Assembly: GCF_958979055.1 (NCBI RefSeq)
Contig: NC_084894.1
Location: 27,971,616 to 28,035,615, forward strand
Direction of reading: 5' to 3'
Length of the DNA: 64,000 bases
Source of the DNA: Alnus glutinosa
Taxonomy: Eukaryota > Streptophyta > Magnoliopsida > Fagales > Betulaceae
Shown piece by piece: positions 11,746-22,023 of the stretch (its first letter is position 1; every line of letters begins with the position of its first letter). The notes below the pieces were generated by a model that was not told the origin of the DNA, made no database searches, and saw nothing but the letters and a program-made list of their open reading frames with translations. The position numbers and the translations under genes were made by a program.

Positions 11746-12596
11746 TCTCTTCCGAGGAGCCCAAGTGCACAACCTCATCAAAATATTGAGATAAGTTCGC
11801 TCTTCGCATTTTTGTTTATGCTAGCCTACTTATAATTTTTTAGACAGTCAAATATATATCTCATGCATTGATCAGAGAAATTTAAAATTAGCTTCCCACC
11901 GCAAAAATGATTACACATCAAGTCTAAAAAGTGGGGGTACCCACAAACTTTTCCTCCGGTAGTACACAACAAATATCCTAAACTTTCAAACTTAGCTAAA
12001 AATCAGCCAAGTATAAAAGTTGGGGGGTGCCTACCCGGTGAAATAGAAAAGTGAAACAGAAGACTATATCAAGTCACATGATTGAATCTCAGTGCTATTT
12101 TGCATACTTTGCATTAATAAATTATTAGTTGCTAAACTCTGCTACATATATGCATACATATGTGCCGCTTAGACACAGGCGAGAATAATATTTCAAGCCA
12201 GAAATTTTTATCAGAAATTCCAAAAAAAAAAAAATTAAAAAAAAAAAAAAAAGCCATGCTACCCTCAGCTTGCGCAACATGAAAAGGAGCTTTAACGCCG
12301 CCTCTCTCGATGACAGATAGAAGCCTCACAAGAATCGATGGTCACTCAAAGCATCTCTTTAAAACTCATGTTTTTGATCTATTCGTCTCCTTGTGCCGTG
12401 TTAATACAGGGATCCACTGAAAAGCTCAAGAGGAGAAAAAGGCAAAAGTCTCGTCATACCTCGAGTTGACTCGGCATGCATCGAGCACAAAAGCCTTGGC
12501 AATCCCAAGCAAAAGCCTCGGTACGTCCGAGCACGAAGCCGAGCCACTGTAAGCCTCGGGCCACCATAGGCCCAGAGCCGCTATAAGCCTCGAACC
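11746..12596 (+). other. LTR-element interior between arrays
   Basis: AT-richer sequence with an A-rich tract at about 12222-12252. No coding signature. It ends in GC-rich text (AAGCCTCGG-type motifs) that grades into array 2. Confidence 0.5.
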
Positions 12597-14134
12597 AGAT
12601 CAAATCAACTCAAACCAAATCAAATCAACTCAAACCAGATCAACTCAAAGTGTTGTCTCCCTCGGTTTGAAACACAACCGGCGCGGAACACACACCCGGT
12701 CATGTCCCTCGGTATCACGGGGGGTGACCCGGTTCAACTCAGACCAGATCAACTCAACTCAAACCAGATCAACTCAAAGTGTTGTCTCCCTCGGTTTGAA
12801 ACACAACCGGCTCGGAACACACACCCGGTCATGTCCCTCAGTAGCACGGGGGGTGACCCGGTTCAACTCAGACCAGATCAAATCAACTCAGACCAGATCA
12901 ACTTAACTCAAACTAGATCAACTCAAAGTGTTGTCTCCCTCGGTTTGAAACACAACCGGCGCGGAACACACACCCGGTCATGTCCCTCGGTAGCACGGGG
13001 GGTGACCCGGTTCAACTCAGACCAGATCAACTCAACTCAAACCAGATCAACTCAAAGTGTTGTCTCCCTCGGTTTGAAACACAACCGGCTCGGAACACAC
13101 ACCCGGTCATGTCCCTCGGTAGCACGGGGGGTGACCCGGTTCAACTCAGACCAGATCAAATCAACTCAGACCAGATCAAATCAACTCAAAACCAGATCAA
13201 CTCAAAGTGTTGTCTCCCTCGGTTTGAAACACAACCGGCGCGGAACACACACCCGGTCATGTCCCTCGGTAGCACGGGGGGTGACCCGGTTCAACTCAAA
13301 GTGTTGTCTCCCTCGGTTTGAAACACAACCGGCTCGGAACACACACCCGGTCATGTCCCTCGGTAGCACGGGGGGTGACCCGGTTCAACTCAGACCAGAT
13401 CAAATCAACTCAGACCAGATCAACTAAACTCAAACCAGATCAACTCAAAGTGTTGTCTCCCTCGGTTTGAAACACAACCGGCGTGGAACACACACCCGAT
13501 CATGTCCCTCGGTAGCACGGGGGGTGACCCGGTTCAACTCAGACCAGATCAACTCAACTCAAACCAGATCAACTCAAAGTGTTGTCTCCCTCGGTTTGAA
13601 ACACAACCGGCTCGGAACACACACCCGGTCATGTCCCTCGGTAGCACGGGGGGTGACCCGGTTCAACTCAGACCAGATCAAATCAACTCAGACCAGATCA
13701 AATCAACTCAGACCAGATCAACTCAACTCAAAACTAGATCAACTCAAAGTGTTGTCTCCCTCGGTTTGAAACACAACCGGCGCGGAACACACACCCGGTC
13801 ATGTCCCTCGGTAGCACGGGGGGTGACCCGGTTCAACTAAAACCAGATCAACTCAAAGTGTTGTCTCCCTCGGTTTGAAACACAACCGGCTCGGAACACA
13901 CACCCGGTCATGTCCCTCGGTAGCACGGGGGGTGACTCGGTTCAACTCAGACCAGATCAAATCAACTCAGACCAGATCAACTAAACTCAAACCAGATCAA
14001 CTCAAAGTGTTGTCTCCCTCGGTTTGAAACACAACCGGCGTGGAACACACACCCGATCATGTCCCACGGTAGCACGGGGGGTGACCCAGTTCAACTCAAA
14101 CCAGATCAACTCAAAGTGTTGTCTCCCTCGATTT
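12597..14134 (+). repeat. Higher-order repeat array 2 (alternating A/B dimers)
   Basis: Twelve units, each with a conserved core (GTTGTCTCCCTCGGTTTGAA to GGGGGGTGACCCGGTTCAA), begin at 12651, 12780, 12929, 13058, 13208, 13302, 13451, 13580, 13750, 13859, 14008 and 14117. Units alternate strictly between an ACCGGCGCGG/GCGTGG type and an ACCGGCTCGG type for the first eleven; the last is degenerate. The linker is a variable number of about 20-bp AACTCAGACCAGATCAA copies, so most unit spacings step by about 20 (109, 129, 149, 170). Confidence 0.93.
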
Positions 14135-15340
14135 GAAATACAATCAAGTCACTCCGATTATCCCCTTCGGTAATAAATTCACATACAACCGGTTTGAAAG
14201 CCCGGACACATGTACGAGCCACCTTCTCGGGATTGGAAAGTAACTCGGTCAAATCAAATAATGAACATCCTCAAGAATAACTCAGACAACTCAATCAAAT
14301 GCCGGCCTTGCAATTCTTCTCGTTGTTTTCAGCTAACCTCGAGCTCCCAATCCCAAGTCTCTCAATCAATCCGGAACACTCAATTCTTGATCCCCAGCCT
14401 GGACATCCTCCTTCAACACTCTATTGCAGCTTGATTATAGCTTGCTTCCCGGTCACAGTTTGTTCCTTCTCAGCCTTAGTGGCATACAGTTATGCAGCCA
14501 ACACTATCTTCCAAGCCTGAGATACATTAAGCTCCGTAAAAGATGCTCTTTGTCTTTCTGGGAATCAATCAGTTCAGTCAACACCCATCAAGTCACCTGG
14601 TGTCGACATGCACTCGAGATTGTGCAGGCCTGTGGCCGAACCGGAAGCTCAATTGGGTCAAATGAAACCAGAGAACCCGACCGGTCGTCAGAATCTTATG
14701 AGTATCCCGACCCCTAGGTCTGGAACATACTTCATCTCAAGAAGCTCCGCTCCAGGAAATACAAGAAGAGCATACGCAGATCCGGCATCTAGTTGGTCCC
14801 AACAGTAGACATGGGCAAGATATACAGGGTTCTCTATCCCAATATTGTCGCTTGTATTCATGGGACTGAGATTCTTCCTACTTGGCAGTTATCCTCCCCG
14901 GTTGGGGTAGCTCAGAAAACTGAACAGCTTCCTTCCTCAGTTTGAGAGGCATCAAGCTCGGCGGCAACTGGGCTTTATCTCCATTAGCCGCAGTTAAGTC
15001 ATTTAAAACTCGATCTAATGTTACCACTAATTCGCACACCCGGGACTCAAAAGCTGAACCGACGTCGAATCGCATTAAATGCACCTTATTGCATACACCA
15101 GCCGATCCCGAAACCCAAGATTTTGAAGGTGAGCAAATTTGAAATTTAGAATTTGAAAAAGTGCAGGATTTTTCCAAAGATGACTTCCAAAGGCCTCTGG
15201 ACTAACACTCTTCGGGTGAAGCAACGACTGAAAAATCAAAACCTCCCCGGTAACATACACTCGACTCAACTTCCGAATCCGTGATAAGTTAAGGCCGCTT
15301 GATTATTCCTAAATTCCCTTACGCACAAAATTTGCATAAA
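14135..15340 (+). other. LTR-element 3' interior, unclassified
   Basis: About 1.2 kb of unique sequence with several frames of 65-100 codons on both strands. None has a retroviral-type motif or a recognisable domain. It may be a decayed or captured segment. Confidence 0.5.
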
Positions 15341-15341
15341 A

Positions 15342-15352
15342 GAATTGAGGGG
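15342..15352 (+). other. Polypurine tract
   Basis: GAATTGAGGGG, four bases (TAAC) before the TG of the 3' LTR. The purine run preceding the LTR is the plus-strand primer of LTR elements. Confidence 0.7.
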
Positions 15353-15356
15353 TAAC

Positions 15357-15906
15357 TGTTAGGGAAAATATTAGTTTACCGAAGCCCATACAAATTATTT
15401 GGGCCTAACCGGTTCACCCGACCCGACCACCCGAGTCCGACCACCCGACCCGGGTACCTCGTAACACCCGAGTCCGCGAATATCTCAGAATTACCCGGGA
15501 TTTAAGGGACACGACACACTATACATAACTAGATCGTGCGCCCGAAGTCTCTCCAAAAAACATGTCACCCATAAGGGATCGTGCGCCCGAGATACGCGGT
15601 CGTGGAACCCGAAGTGTCCGTGCGCCCGAGGCCACGTCTTCCTCAACTGCCGATCCCTGCACAAACCGGGAACAATCCTAAACTGCTCCTCAATCTCTAT
15701 AAATACCAGAATCTCTTGTAATATTAAGGTACATGCTATTCTATGCTTCTAAAAATTACTCTGCTCATATTCAAACTATCATCTTACTTAAGCATCGGAG
15801 GGGGATCGTCGGCACCCCCCCGACGCAGTGTTTATTATTTTGCAGATCATAAAGAACAAGGCGAATCATCATCCGACACGTCACCATGCTGAAAACTGTA
15901 TCAACA
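15357..15906 (+). repeat. 3' long terminal repeat
   Basis: 550 bp partner of 8939-9487, same TG/CA ends, followed by AGTAC. It has one extra C in the CCACCCGACC string relative to the 5' copy and eight single-base differences. Confidence 0.95.
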
Positions 15907-15911
15907 AGTAC
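15907..15911. repeat. Target-site duplication, right (AGTAC)
   Basis: Second copy of the five-base duplication flanking the LTR element. Confidence 0.95.
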
Positions 15912-17074
15912 TTTCAGCTCTTGACAACCGTTCTAAGCCTAAAGTTCCACTAGAACATGATTTTCTGCATGTGATTAATTAGTTGCTATTTCTAATTTCT
16001 ATATATGCTTCTTGGGAGTATACCTTAAAGTATAATTATAATGAAGTTGCAAACCATGCATGAAGCATGCATGCATGTATTATATTCAAGAATCTCACGC
16101 TTCTTGAAATGATAAAATTAATATCATGAGAAATGAGAAATGAGAAATGCTATGGATACTAACTCTTTTACTAATTAAGCGATATGTATCCGAATGATAC
16201 ATGTAAAGCTATTTATTGAAGATGAATAAAATAATTAATAAAATAAATGTTATGGATACTCATGAATAAGCTCTACATACGTACATCATTTGGTACCTAT
16301 CGATCTCTTGGTAAAAGATTCGATACACCTAGCATTTCTCAAAATGTCATTTACTTGGTGTCCTATTTGTTTTGTTTGGATTTATGGTTTTCAAAACGTG
16401 CGATTAAAAAATAGTAATTTTAAAAATATGCGATTTAAAAACGGAATCTTGAAATGCAGTTAAACGCGTTTGGTAAAATTGTAATTTAGTCTTTAAAATT
16501 GCGCGTTTTCAAAATGCATTACATTACGCTTGCGATTTGAAAACACAATTTTTTTTTTAATTTTTTTTCGTTTTCAAAACGTAATTTTTTAAAAATACAC
16601 TCTTGATATACTCTTTACAATTTTGTTTAAATTCGCTTTTTTTTTTACCTATAAAATCGCAAAGCTAACAGATTTCACCAATATCAAAATTGCAATGATC
16701 CCTAGAACCTTGCGACTCCTTTACAGCTCAAAGACAGCTCGAAGAGTTGGACGAGGGATTGTTACATAAAGTATTTTGCATTTGTTTATAGCATTTAAAA
16801 TTGAAAATAAGTGGTGTTAGGTTAGCAGCTTGAAGAAATAAATCTGGAGCGAACTGGTGTAAAGTGTGACCAGTTCTACCTTCTCTGTAAAGATGTCTCA
16901 GTTCAGTGCATGGCTGCGACTGAAATATTCAAATTTGATCACCATCTGATGTGTCATCCATTTCTCTCCTTTTTTTTTTTTCGTTCATAATTTTTTTTTA
17001 AAAAAAGATAAAAAAAACAATTTATTTAATTGTATAGTTCGTCTATAATTCCAATAACATCCAAGATAGTGCTT

Positions 17075-17133
<59 letters not shown>

Positions 17134-17417
17134 TACTCTTAAGCAATATTTACATTCCCCTAGCCATTAGGGAGGGTTATTTTAGCTCAAAATTTGGTGA
17201 ATAGTTACAATACTCACTAATTGTAAATTTTAAGAAAAAAATTTACTCTTGATAAGACATGCATGCACGTTAGTTTGAAAAAGAAAGAAGGTATAAATAG
17301 AATGGAGAAAGTGCTTTGAAAAAGAAAGAATATGTAAACAGAATAGGCAAAGTAGATAACAAAAATAAAATGTGAAATGTAAGTGCTTTGAAAAAGTGGG
17401 TAGTTAAATAGAAAATT
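15912..17417. other. AT-rich spacer with MITE debris
   Basis: No gene. At 16370-16640 there are repeated TTTCAAAA/GCGATTT strings in both orientations, consistent with a decayed TIR element. A (TA)n tract follows at 17077-17131. Confidence 0.5.
17077..17131. repeat. (TA)n microsatellite
   Basis: Pure AT dinucleotide run of about 55 bases in spacer. Confidence 0.95.
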
Positions 17418-17419
17418 GT

Positions 17420-18180
17420 GATTTTTTAAACTAAAATGATTAGGAAATTCGTTAAGCTGGATGTGAATGCTATAACTTTTGAGAAATGATTCATTTTCTC
17501 CTTTGGCCCTTCTCTCATCCTCACACTTTTTAAAATTACTATTGAATTTATAAAGCTAGCCCATGTGCATGTATTTCTATTGATTTTTTAAAATAAAATG
17601 AATAGGAAATTCATTAAGAGCATTCTCAGCAGATTCTCAACCATTTTTCTTAAATATAGGGAGCAAAATTACTTTTTACTTTCCTATCAAAAAACACCCC
17701 ATAGCAGTTTCCCTTCATTTTTTTTCCCTATATCATTAAAATATATATATTTCTTTACTTTTATTTTAATTAAAAGTAGGAAAAAAGAAAGAAAGAAGAT
17801 AAATAGGAGAGAGATAATATATTTTTTACCTTTACTTTAATTAAAAGTAGGAAAGAAAAATAAAGTAGGAGAGATATAATATATTTTGTGAATAAACAAT
17901 TGAATAATAAGTGAATAATGCTTCCCAATGCATTGGAAAATACTATTTACTTTCCAGGAAAACAAAAATTTTAGGAAAGCTACTGTGGAGATGTTTTTGT
18001 AACTTTCTTAAAATTTTTCCTAAAACTTAGGGAACAGACCCCCTTTAGGGAAGCTGCTGTGAATGCTCTAAGCCGGATGTGAATGCTATAACTTTTGAGA
18101 AATGATTCATTTCCCCTTAGTCCTCCCATCATTTCACTTTTCAAAATTACCATTAAATTTAAAGAAATCACATAGACCCC
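17420..18180. repeat. 162-bp tandem duplication, second copy split by a MITE
   Basis: Copy 1 (about 17420-17581) and copy 2 (from 17582) share GATTTTTTAAA, AGGAAATTC, GGATGTGAATGCTATAACTT and the following 60 or so bases. In copy 2 the alignment is interrupted exactly between 17617 and 18069 by the element at 17618-18068. Confidence 0.85.
17618..18068. mobile_element. PIF/Harbinger-type MITE (451 bp)
   Basis: Terminal inverted repeats GAGCATTCTCAGCAG and GAGCATTCACAGCAG (the right end read in reverse), flanked by TAA on both sides (17615-17617, 18069-18071). The TWA target duplication and GAGCAT-type ends are those of PIF/Harbinger-derived MITEs. The interior is AT-rich with a repeated TTTAATTAAAAGTAGGAAA block. 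The intact duplicate copy at 17420-17581 serves as an empty site and confirms both boundaries. Confidence 0.9.
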
Positions 18181-18181
18181 A

Positions 18182-19458
18182 CAAATCCAATTGTGGTTTT
18201 GAAAAGTTTGAAAATAGGAAAATGATCGGGAGTCAGGAGAGGATGTATAGCACGTCTCATAACAGTTTACAAGGCACTGCCACACCAACCACAAATTTAA
18301 TTATTTAATAAATACTGACATAATAAATATCATGTGAATTTATAAACTGGTGTGTCAGTGCTCCATATAACATTGCCTCACCAGACACAATCTTAATGTT
18401 ATTATAATTGTCACATCGATTGCCGCATTAGTTTATAACAAACTTGTATTAAAATTATAAAAGCCCTAGCACCACTCTAAAAAAAAAATGTCAAAGATGC
18501 TGCTGGCCCGCAACATAGCTTAGTAGGCCCGCATTTGTTTTGTGGTTAGTGCTTGGGACTCGTCAACAGCCTGTCCTAATTGCGTTTTGGGCTCATTAAA
18601 AACGACATAAAGGTCAACAAAAGAAAGTTAAAACAAATCATCGGGTGGCCCGCGACCTTTTTGTGTTACCAACTTTTGATAATGGTTTTCTTTCATATGG
18701 ATGAATAACTTTAATAATGACATGCACCAACACTCATATTGGTTGATTATAATTGATGAGGTGCCCAAGGTATTGACTTGTGGAGATGAATTATTTTATG
18801 TAAAATTAAATTTATAGATTTAAAATTAAATTTTGTTTGGGTGTGTATTTATTTTAAAAATATTTAAAATTACAAATATCAAAAAAATTTATTTTTTAAA
18901 ATTATGTTTGGATGATTTACAAAACTTGAGATAAAATTAGAAAAAAATTGAATAAAATTTAAGTAGAATTTAAATTCTAAAAAACAGTATTTGAAAAATA
19001 AATTTCTCCCAAATATGCCCTAATTACATTGTGCATATGTTATTATGTTATTTAAATTTTTTATATGATGTGATGCCATGTATATTGTTTTTTTTATGCA
19101 ATTCAACAAATTTTTTTAATTATAAAATAGTTCGATTAACTCCCTTTCAAGTAAAGTGGAGAAAGGATCATGATCAATCAAGTCATGTCAAGTGATAGAG
19201 TCAAGATTTTTTTTCTTAGTGGGTGTTAAACTTCAAATAAATAAATAAAACCTTAAATTTATTGGTTGGTATTTTTTTCACAAAAGTATTTTTTATCTCA
19301 TATCAGTAACACGTTATAATCAGTCTTGATGGATTATTGCCTTATTTTTAATATCTCTTGGCACAAATATTGTCTTATTAACAATCTATTCTAGATTCAA
19401 ACAAAAATCTAATCAATATTAAAATGTTTATAAAGTATAAATTTATGCTAGATCATCA
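18182..19458. other. AT-rich spacer
   Basis: No gene recognised. It contains A/T homopolymers and an imperfect repeat (GCACTGCCACACCA near 18273 and ACTGGTGTGTCAGTG near 18346, inverted), probably another decayed MITE. Confidence 0.5.
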
Positions 19459-19614
19459 ACTATTGCTATTATTCACACCGATTTATCACATTCATTTTAC
19501 ATTAGTGAATGTGATATTTTAAGTTACTTTCCATATCAACCATTTTGAAAAAAAAAAAAAAAAAAAAATCATTTAAAACATACTATATTAATCGGTGTGA
19601 AGAGTAGTATTACT
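19459..19614. mobile_element. Small MITE, CTTCACACCGAT ends (about 156 bp)
   Basis: Imperfect 24-base terminal inverted repeats meeting in TTCACACCGAT (left) and ATCGGTGTGAA (right), with the outer part GTAATACTACT/CTATTGCTATT. The core has an internal inverted repeat and an A19 run. A related end, GGTGTAAAGAGTAGCATTAC, is found at 33224-33245. Confidence 0.65.
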
Positions 19615-19995
19615 TTATATCATATTATTAATTTTAAGAAGATCAAGCTCGATCCATTATAAAGATAGCATCTAATACTTTTACAAAATCTTTATTATTG
19701 AGTTTACAGTCTTCTAATTAGTAATGACAGATTTTTATTTCGTTGCTTTTAATAATATTTTGAAGATGCTCCTGATTCTTCCTGGTCTGATCAAAGAATT
19801 CCTTTAAATATCTCAATTTGTGCATTTCCATGTCCTAGTAAATACTGTTAAATCATTACTTATTCTTAAAGTACATAAGCAGATAGAAAATAATAAATTT
19901 GATAATTTAATCAATACTTTAACAAATGCAACATTCTAGCTGGCCACATCATGAGGTTTAGCTTTTCTCTTGAACTCCTCGTTAGAATTATCTTA

Positions 19996-20314
19996 GAGCA
20001 TTTTCATTTGGCTAGCCAAATGTTATTTTGGTTAATCGGGATTTTATAATAGGAGCAAAATGAGATGTATTCTGGTCAACAATTTAGAGAAATATTTGGT
20101 GAGCTTTTACGATATTCACCAAATTTGATGAACACCATTTACTTATCAAATGTTAAAATAAAGTACTTTTTATACTCTAATGTTCACTTTTCTCTCAATA
20201 AATAATAAATAATTCGTTGATACAAAATATTTAAATTAAATAATAAAAAGTACATAGTTAAAATAGATAACGGGAGGTATAACAATTTAATTTTCTGCCC
20301 CCAAAGTAATGCTC
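19996..20314. mobile_element. PIF/Harbinger-type MITE (319 bp)
   Basis: Starts GAGCATTTTCATTTGG and ends ...CCCCAAAGTAATGCTC, flanked by TTA on both sides (19993-19995, 20315-20317). The inverted repeat is weak beyond the first seven bases. The interior is AT-rich. Confidence 0.7.
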
Positions 20315-20426
20315 TTATATTTTAACATTTTTTTCATACCTTCTCAAATTGAGAGCGATATTAATACAATCCAGTACTTCATCAATGGCAAGGTAACACA
20401 CAAGCACAGATTTAACTATAAGATAA

Positions 20427-21215
20427 GAGCATTCGTAGTGAAGTCGTTAAATAGACGAAATCACTAAAATTAAACGATTTTGTTCAAAATCTCGTATCCA
20501 ACGAGCTCGTCAATACCATCATCAAATTGAGGATTGTTAGAAACCCTCTTCTAATGAGACGAGGGTTTCGTCAATCGTCTCTTTTTTTTTTTTCAATTTT
20601 TTATTCCATCTTTTTTCTCTTACTTTTCTATTCATCATCGTCTTAAATGTGACGACCGGAGTAGGCCGGATCCTTTCATTCGACAGGTCATGTGGATGGC
20701 TGGCCGGTTGGGCGCGGAGCAATGGCGTGGCGAGCTGTTCAAGCGGAGGTATGGGAAATCGTTGGCGAACCACGGCGTGACTGACCCAGTTCCCATCGGC
20801 GTTACTAGCGTTGATAATCTGGCTGATTTTGCTCCGGTCGTAAAAAATCAGGTATCCAGTGTGACAATCCGGCCGATTTTGCTCGGACCCTCAAAAGTTC
20901 TGCACCCAGGGTTGATAATCCGGCCGATTATGCTCTCGACGTAAAAAATCCGGTACCCAGCATTGATAATTCAGCCGATTCCGCTCCCATCGTCCAAAAT
21001 CTGGCCGATTCTCTCCCGTTTTTGCTCCCCCCGATCTACTGGAAGGTTCTATTTTTTTAATTTCATTTTCATAAAATTAATAAAAAAAATTAGTATTTAT
21101 TTGACGTGGAGAATATTTAAAGAGTTTGGCATTTAGAGCTTTAAAAAAGAGATAATTAAAATAACAAAAGTGTACATTCTTCGTCAAAATTTGCTCAAGT
21201 TCACTACAAATGCTC
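20427..21215. mobile_element. PIF/Harbinger-type element with GC-rich core (789 bp)
   Basis: Terminal inverted repeats GAGCATTCGTAGTGAA and GAGCATTTGTAGTGAA (right end reversed; one mismatch), flanked by TAA on both sides. Unlike the other MITEs here the core (20650-21040) is GC-rich and contains about four 50-bp imperfect tandem copies. Its right end lies 173 bases beyond the stop codon of the second WUN1-like gene, so it may sit in or near that gene's 3' untranslated region. Confidence 0.88.
20809..21030. repeat. 50-bp tandem repeats inside the Harbinger-type element
   Basis: Copies begin near 20810, 20861, 20911 and 20961, each with (G)TTGATAATC, CCGGCCGATT, TGCTC and AAAAATC(C)GGTACCCAG strings; a partial copy follows at about 21000. 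Confidence 0.8.
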
Positions 21216-21388
21216 TAAACACCATGGAAGTACCAGACTGAAAGCCAAAGGACACCAGAAGAAGGTTCCAGCACATACCCATGCACAGACAAGACGACCG
21301 ACCAAACAACACATGATCACACCACACAGTACTGACGCAACAGATCGAGGATTGTGATTCCATAATGATCCCGTGGGATCCATCTACT

Positions 21389-21886
21389 TTAGAGTGCCAA
21401 AACAAGGCCCGGCGAGGACTTGTCGTCAGAGAGCTGGCTCTGCCAAACAGTACTCTGGCAGTACTTGTTGGCTGACGTCTGTGATGACGTCGCGACAGCC
21501 GGGGACGATATCGGCTGTGACCTGAAGCGGGTGACGGTGAGGGAAGTATTGACGTACTCCCTGAGTTGGGTAATTATCCCATCGGCGACGGTCCACGCGT
21601 GCACCCACGAGACCGAGCATTCCTTGTCGTAGCCCTCGACGAGGACCGTCGATCCGAAGGCAAAAATGGATTGAGGAACGAAGTGGAATGAGTCTTTTGG
21701 GGACGATGGTGATGAGCCAGTGAGCAAGCGCATCAAATGCTGGCGGTTCGGTGGGCCATGGAACCACCACTCTAGGTCTGGTGGGAGTAGACGTTGCACC
21801 TCATCAAAGTCCTTGCAGCTTAGGGCCTTGTAGAGGGCAGTGACCACCACCCTTCCGTTTCGTTCTTCTTCTTCTTCTTCCTCCAG
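21389..21886 (-). CDS. WUN1-like protein with probable CUG start
   Basis: WUN1/SAG20-type NTF2-like protein. The frame contains VVVTALYKALSC, LEWWFHGPPNRQHLMRLLTG, FVPQSIFAFGSTVLVEG, SWVHAWTVADGIITQLREYV and the family tail GLVLAL. No in-frame ATG precedes the domain downstream of the TATA box. A CTG at 21886-21884 has A at -3 and G at +4 (AAGCCTGG), the best non-AUG context. It opens LEEEEEEERNGRVVV and gives 165 residues, against 164 in the paralogue at 6679. Alternatives are an ATG at 22060, in frame but upstream of the TATA box, or the internal ATG at 21733, which matches the short start annotated for potato WUN1 but drops the first third of the fold. Function: wound- and senescence-responsive family; no activity established. 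Confidence 0.85.
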   Translation of the reverse strand: MEEEEEEERNGRVVVTALYKALSCKDFDEVQRLLPPDLEWWFHGPPNRQHLMRLLTGSSPSSPKDSFHFVPQSIFAFGSTVLVEGYDKECSVSWVHAWTVADGIITQLREYVNTSLTVTRFRSQPISSPAVATSSQTSANKYCQSTVWQSQLSDDKSSPGLVLAL

Positions 21887-21948
21887 GCTTGCTTCAGAGT
21901 TTGCCAGTTCTGGAACTTCAAAGTTGCTTTCAAAGAGCTCTAAGATAG

Positions 21949-21993
21949 CTAAAAGAAAGAGAGCTTTGAAGTATGAAGTTTGTTGGTGTACAT
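21949..21993 (-). other. Upstream ORF of the second WUN1-like gene
   Basis: ATG at 21993 with a stop at 21949 encodes 14 residues (MYTNKLHTSKLSFF), ending 62 bases before the CTG start. The predicted transcription start is near 21990, so it may lie at the very edge of the mRNA or just outside it. Confidence 0.35.
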
Positions 21994-22015
21994 TTGTTGA
22001 TGGAGGAAGAGGGTT

Positions 22016-22023
22016 CTTATATA
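22016..22023 (-). promoter_or_regulatory. TATA box of the second WUN1-like gene
   Basis: TATATAAG on the minus strand (CTCTATATAAGAACC context). It lies inside the long open frame that would start at 22060, which argues that the upstream part of that frame is not translated. Confidence 0.6.

Larger units (their letters stand above)
8939..15906 (+). mobile_element. Complete non-autonomous LTR retrotransposon (6968 bp)
   Basis: Two near-identical LTRs (8939-9487, 15357-15906), each TG...CA with ends TGTTAGGG/ATCAACA, are flanked by an AGTAC duplication. A primer-binding site lies 3 bases after the 5' LTR and a purine tract just before the 3' LTR, which sets the orientation as plus. The interior (5.9 kb) has no gag, protease, reverse transcriptase, RNase H or integrase motif in any frame. 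It consists mainly of two repeat arrays (about 10259-11745 and 12597-14134) and unclassified sequence. By eye the LTRs differ at 8 substitutions (7 transitions) and 1 indel, about 1.5%, so the insertion is fairly recent. It must be mobilised in trans by an autonomous partner (LARD-like; I infer a Gypsy-type partner, but the sequence does not prove the superfamily). Confidence 0.93.

Noticed and set aside
10138-11835. Open frames on both strands of array 1
   Set aside because: They arise from stop-free GC-rich modules, overlap each other on opposite strands, and show no domain or biased codon use.
12702-13427. A 241-codon open frame in array 2 and similar frames in all three phases
   Set aside because: The frame is open only because the repeat unit has no stop in that phase. 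The product is a simple repetition (SLGSTGGDPVQLRPDQ...) with parallel open frames in other phases and no start or promoter of its own.
12597-14134. Regularly spaced repeats resembling a CRISPR array
   Set aside because: Repeat cores are nearly 90 bases, 'spacers' are themselves repeats, the context is a plant retrotransposon and there are no cas genes.
14135-15340. Possible captured host gene in the 3' interior of the LTR element
   Set aside because: I looked for splice-like joints and known domains on both strands and found none; left as unclassified sequence.
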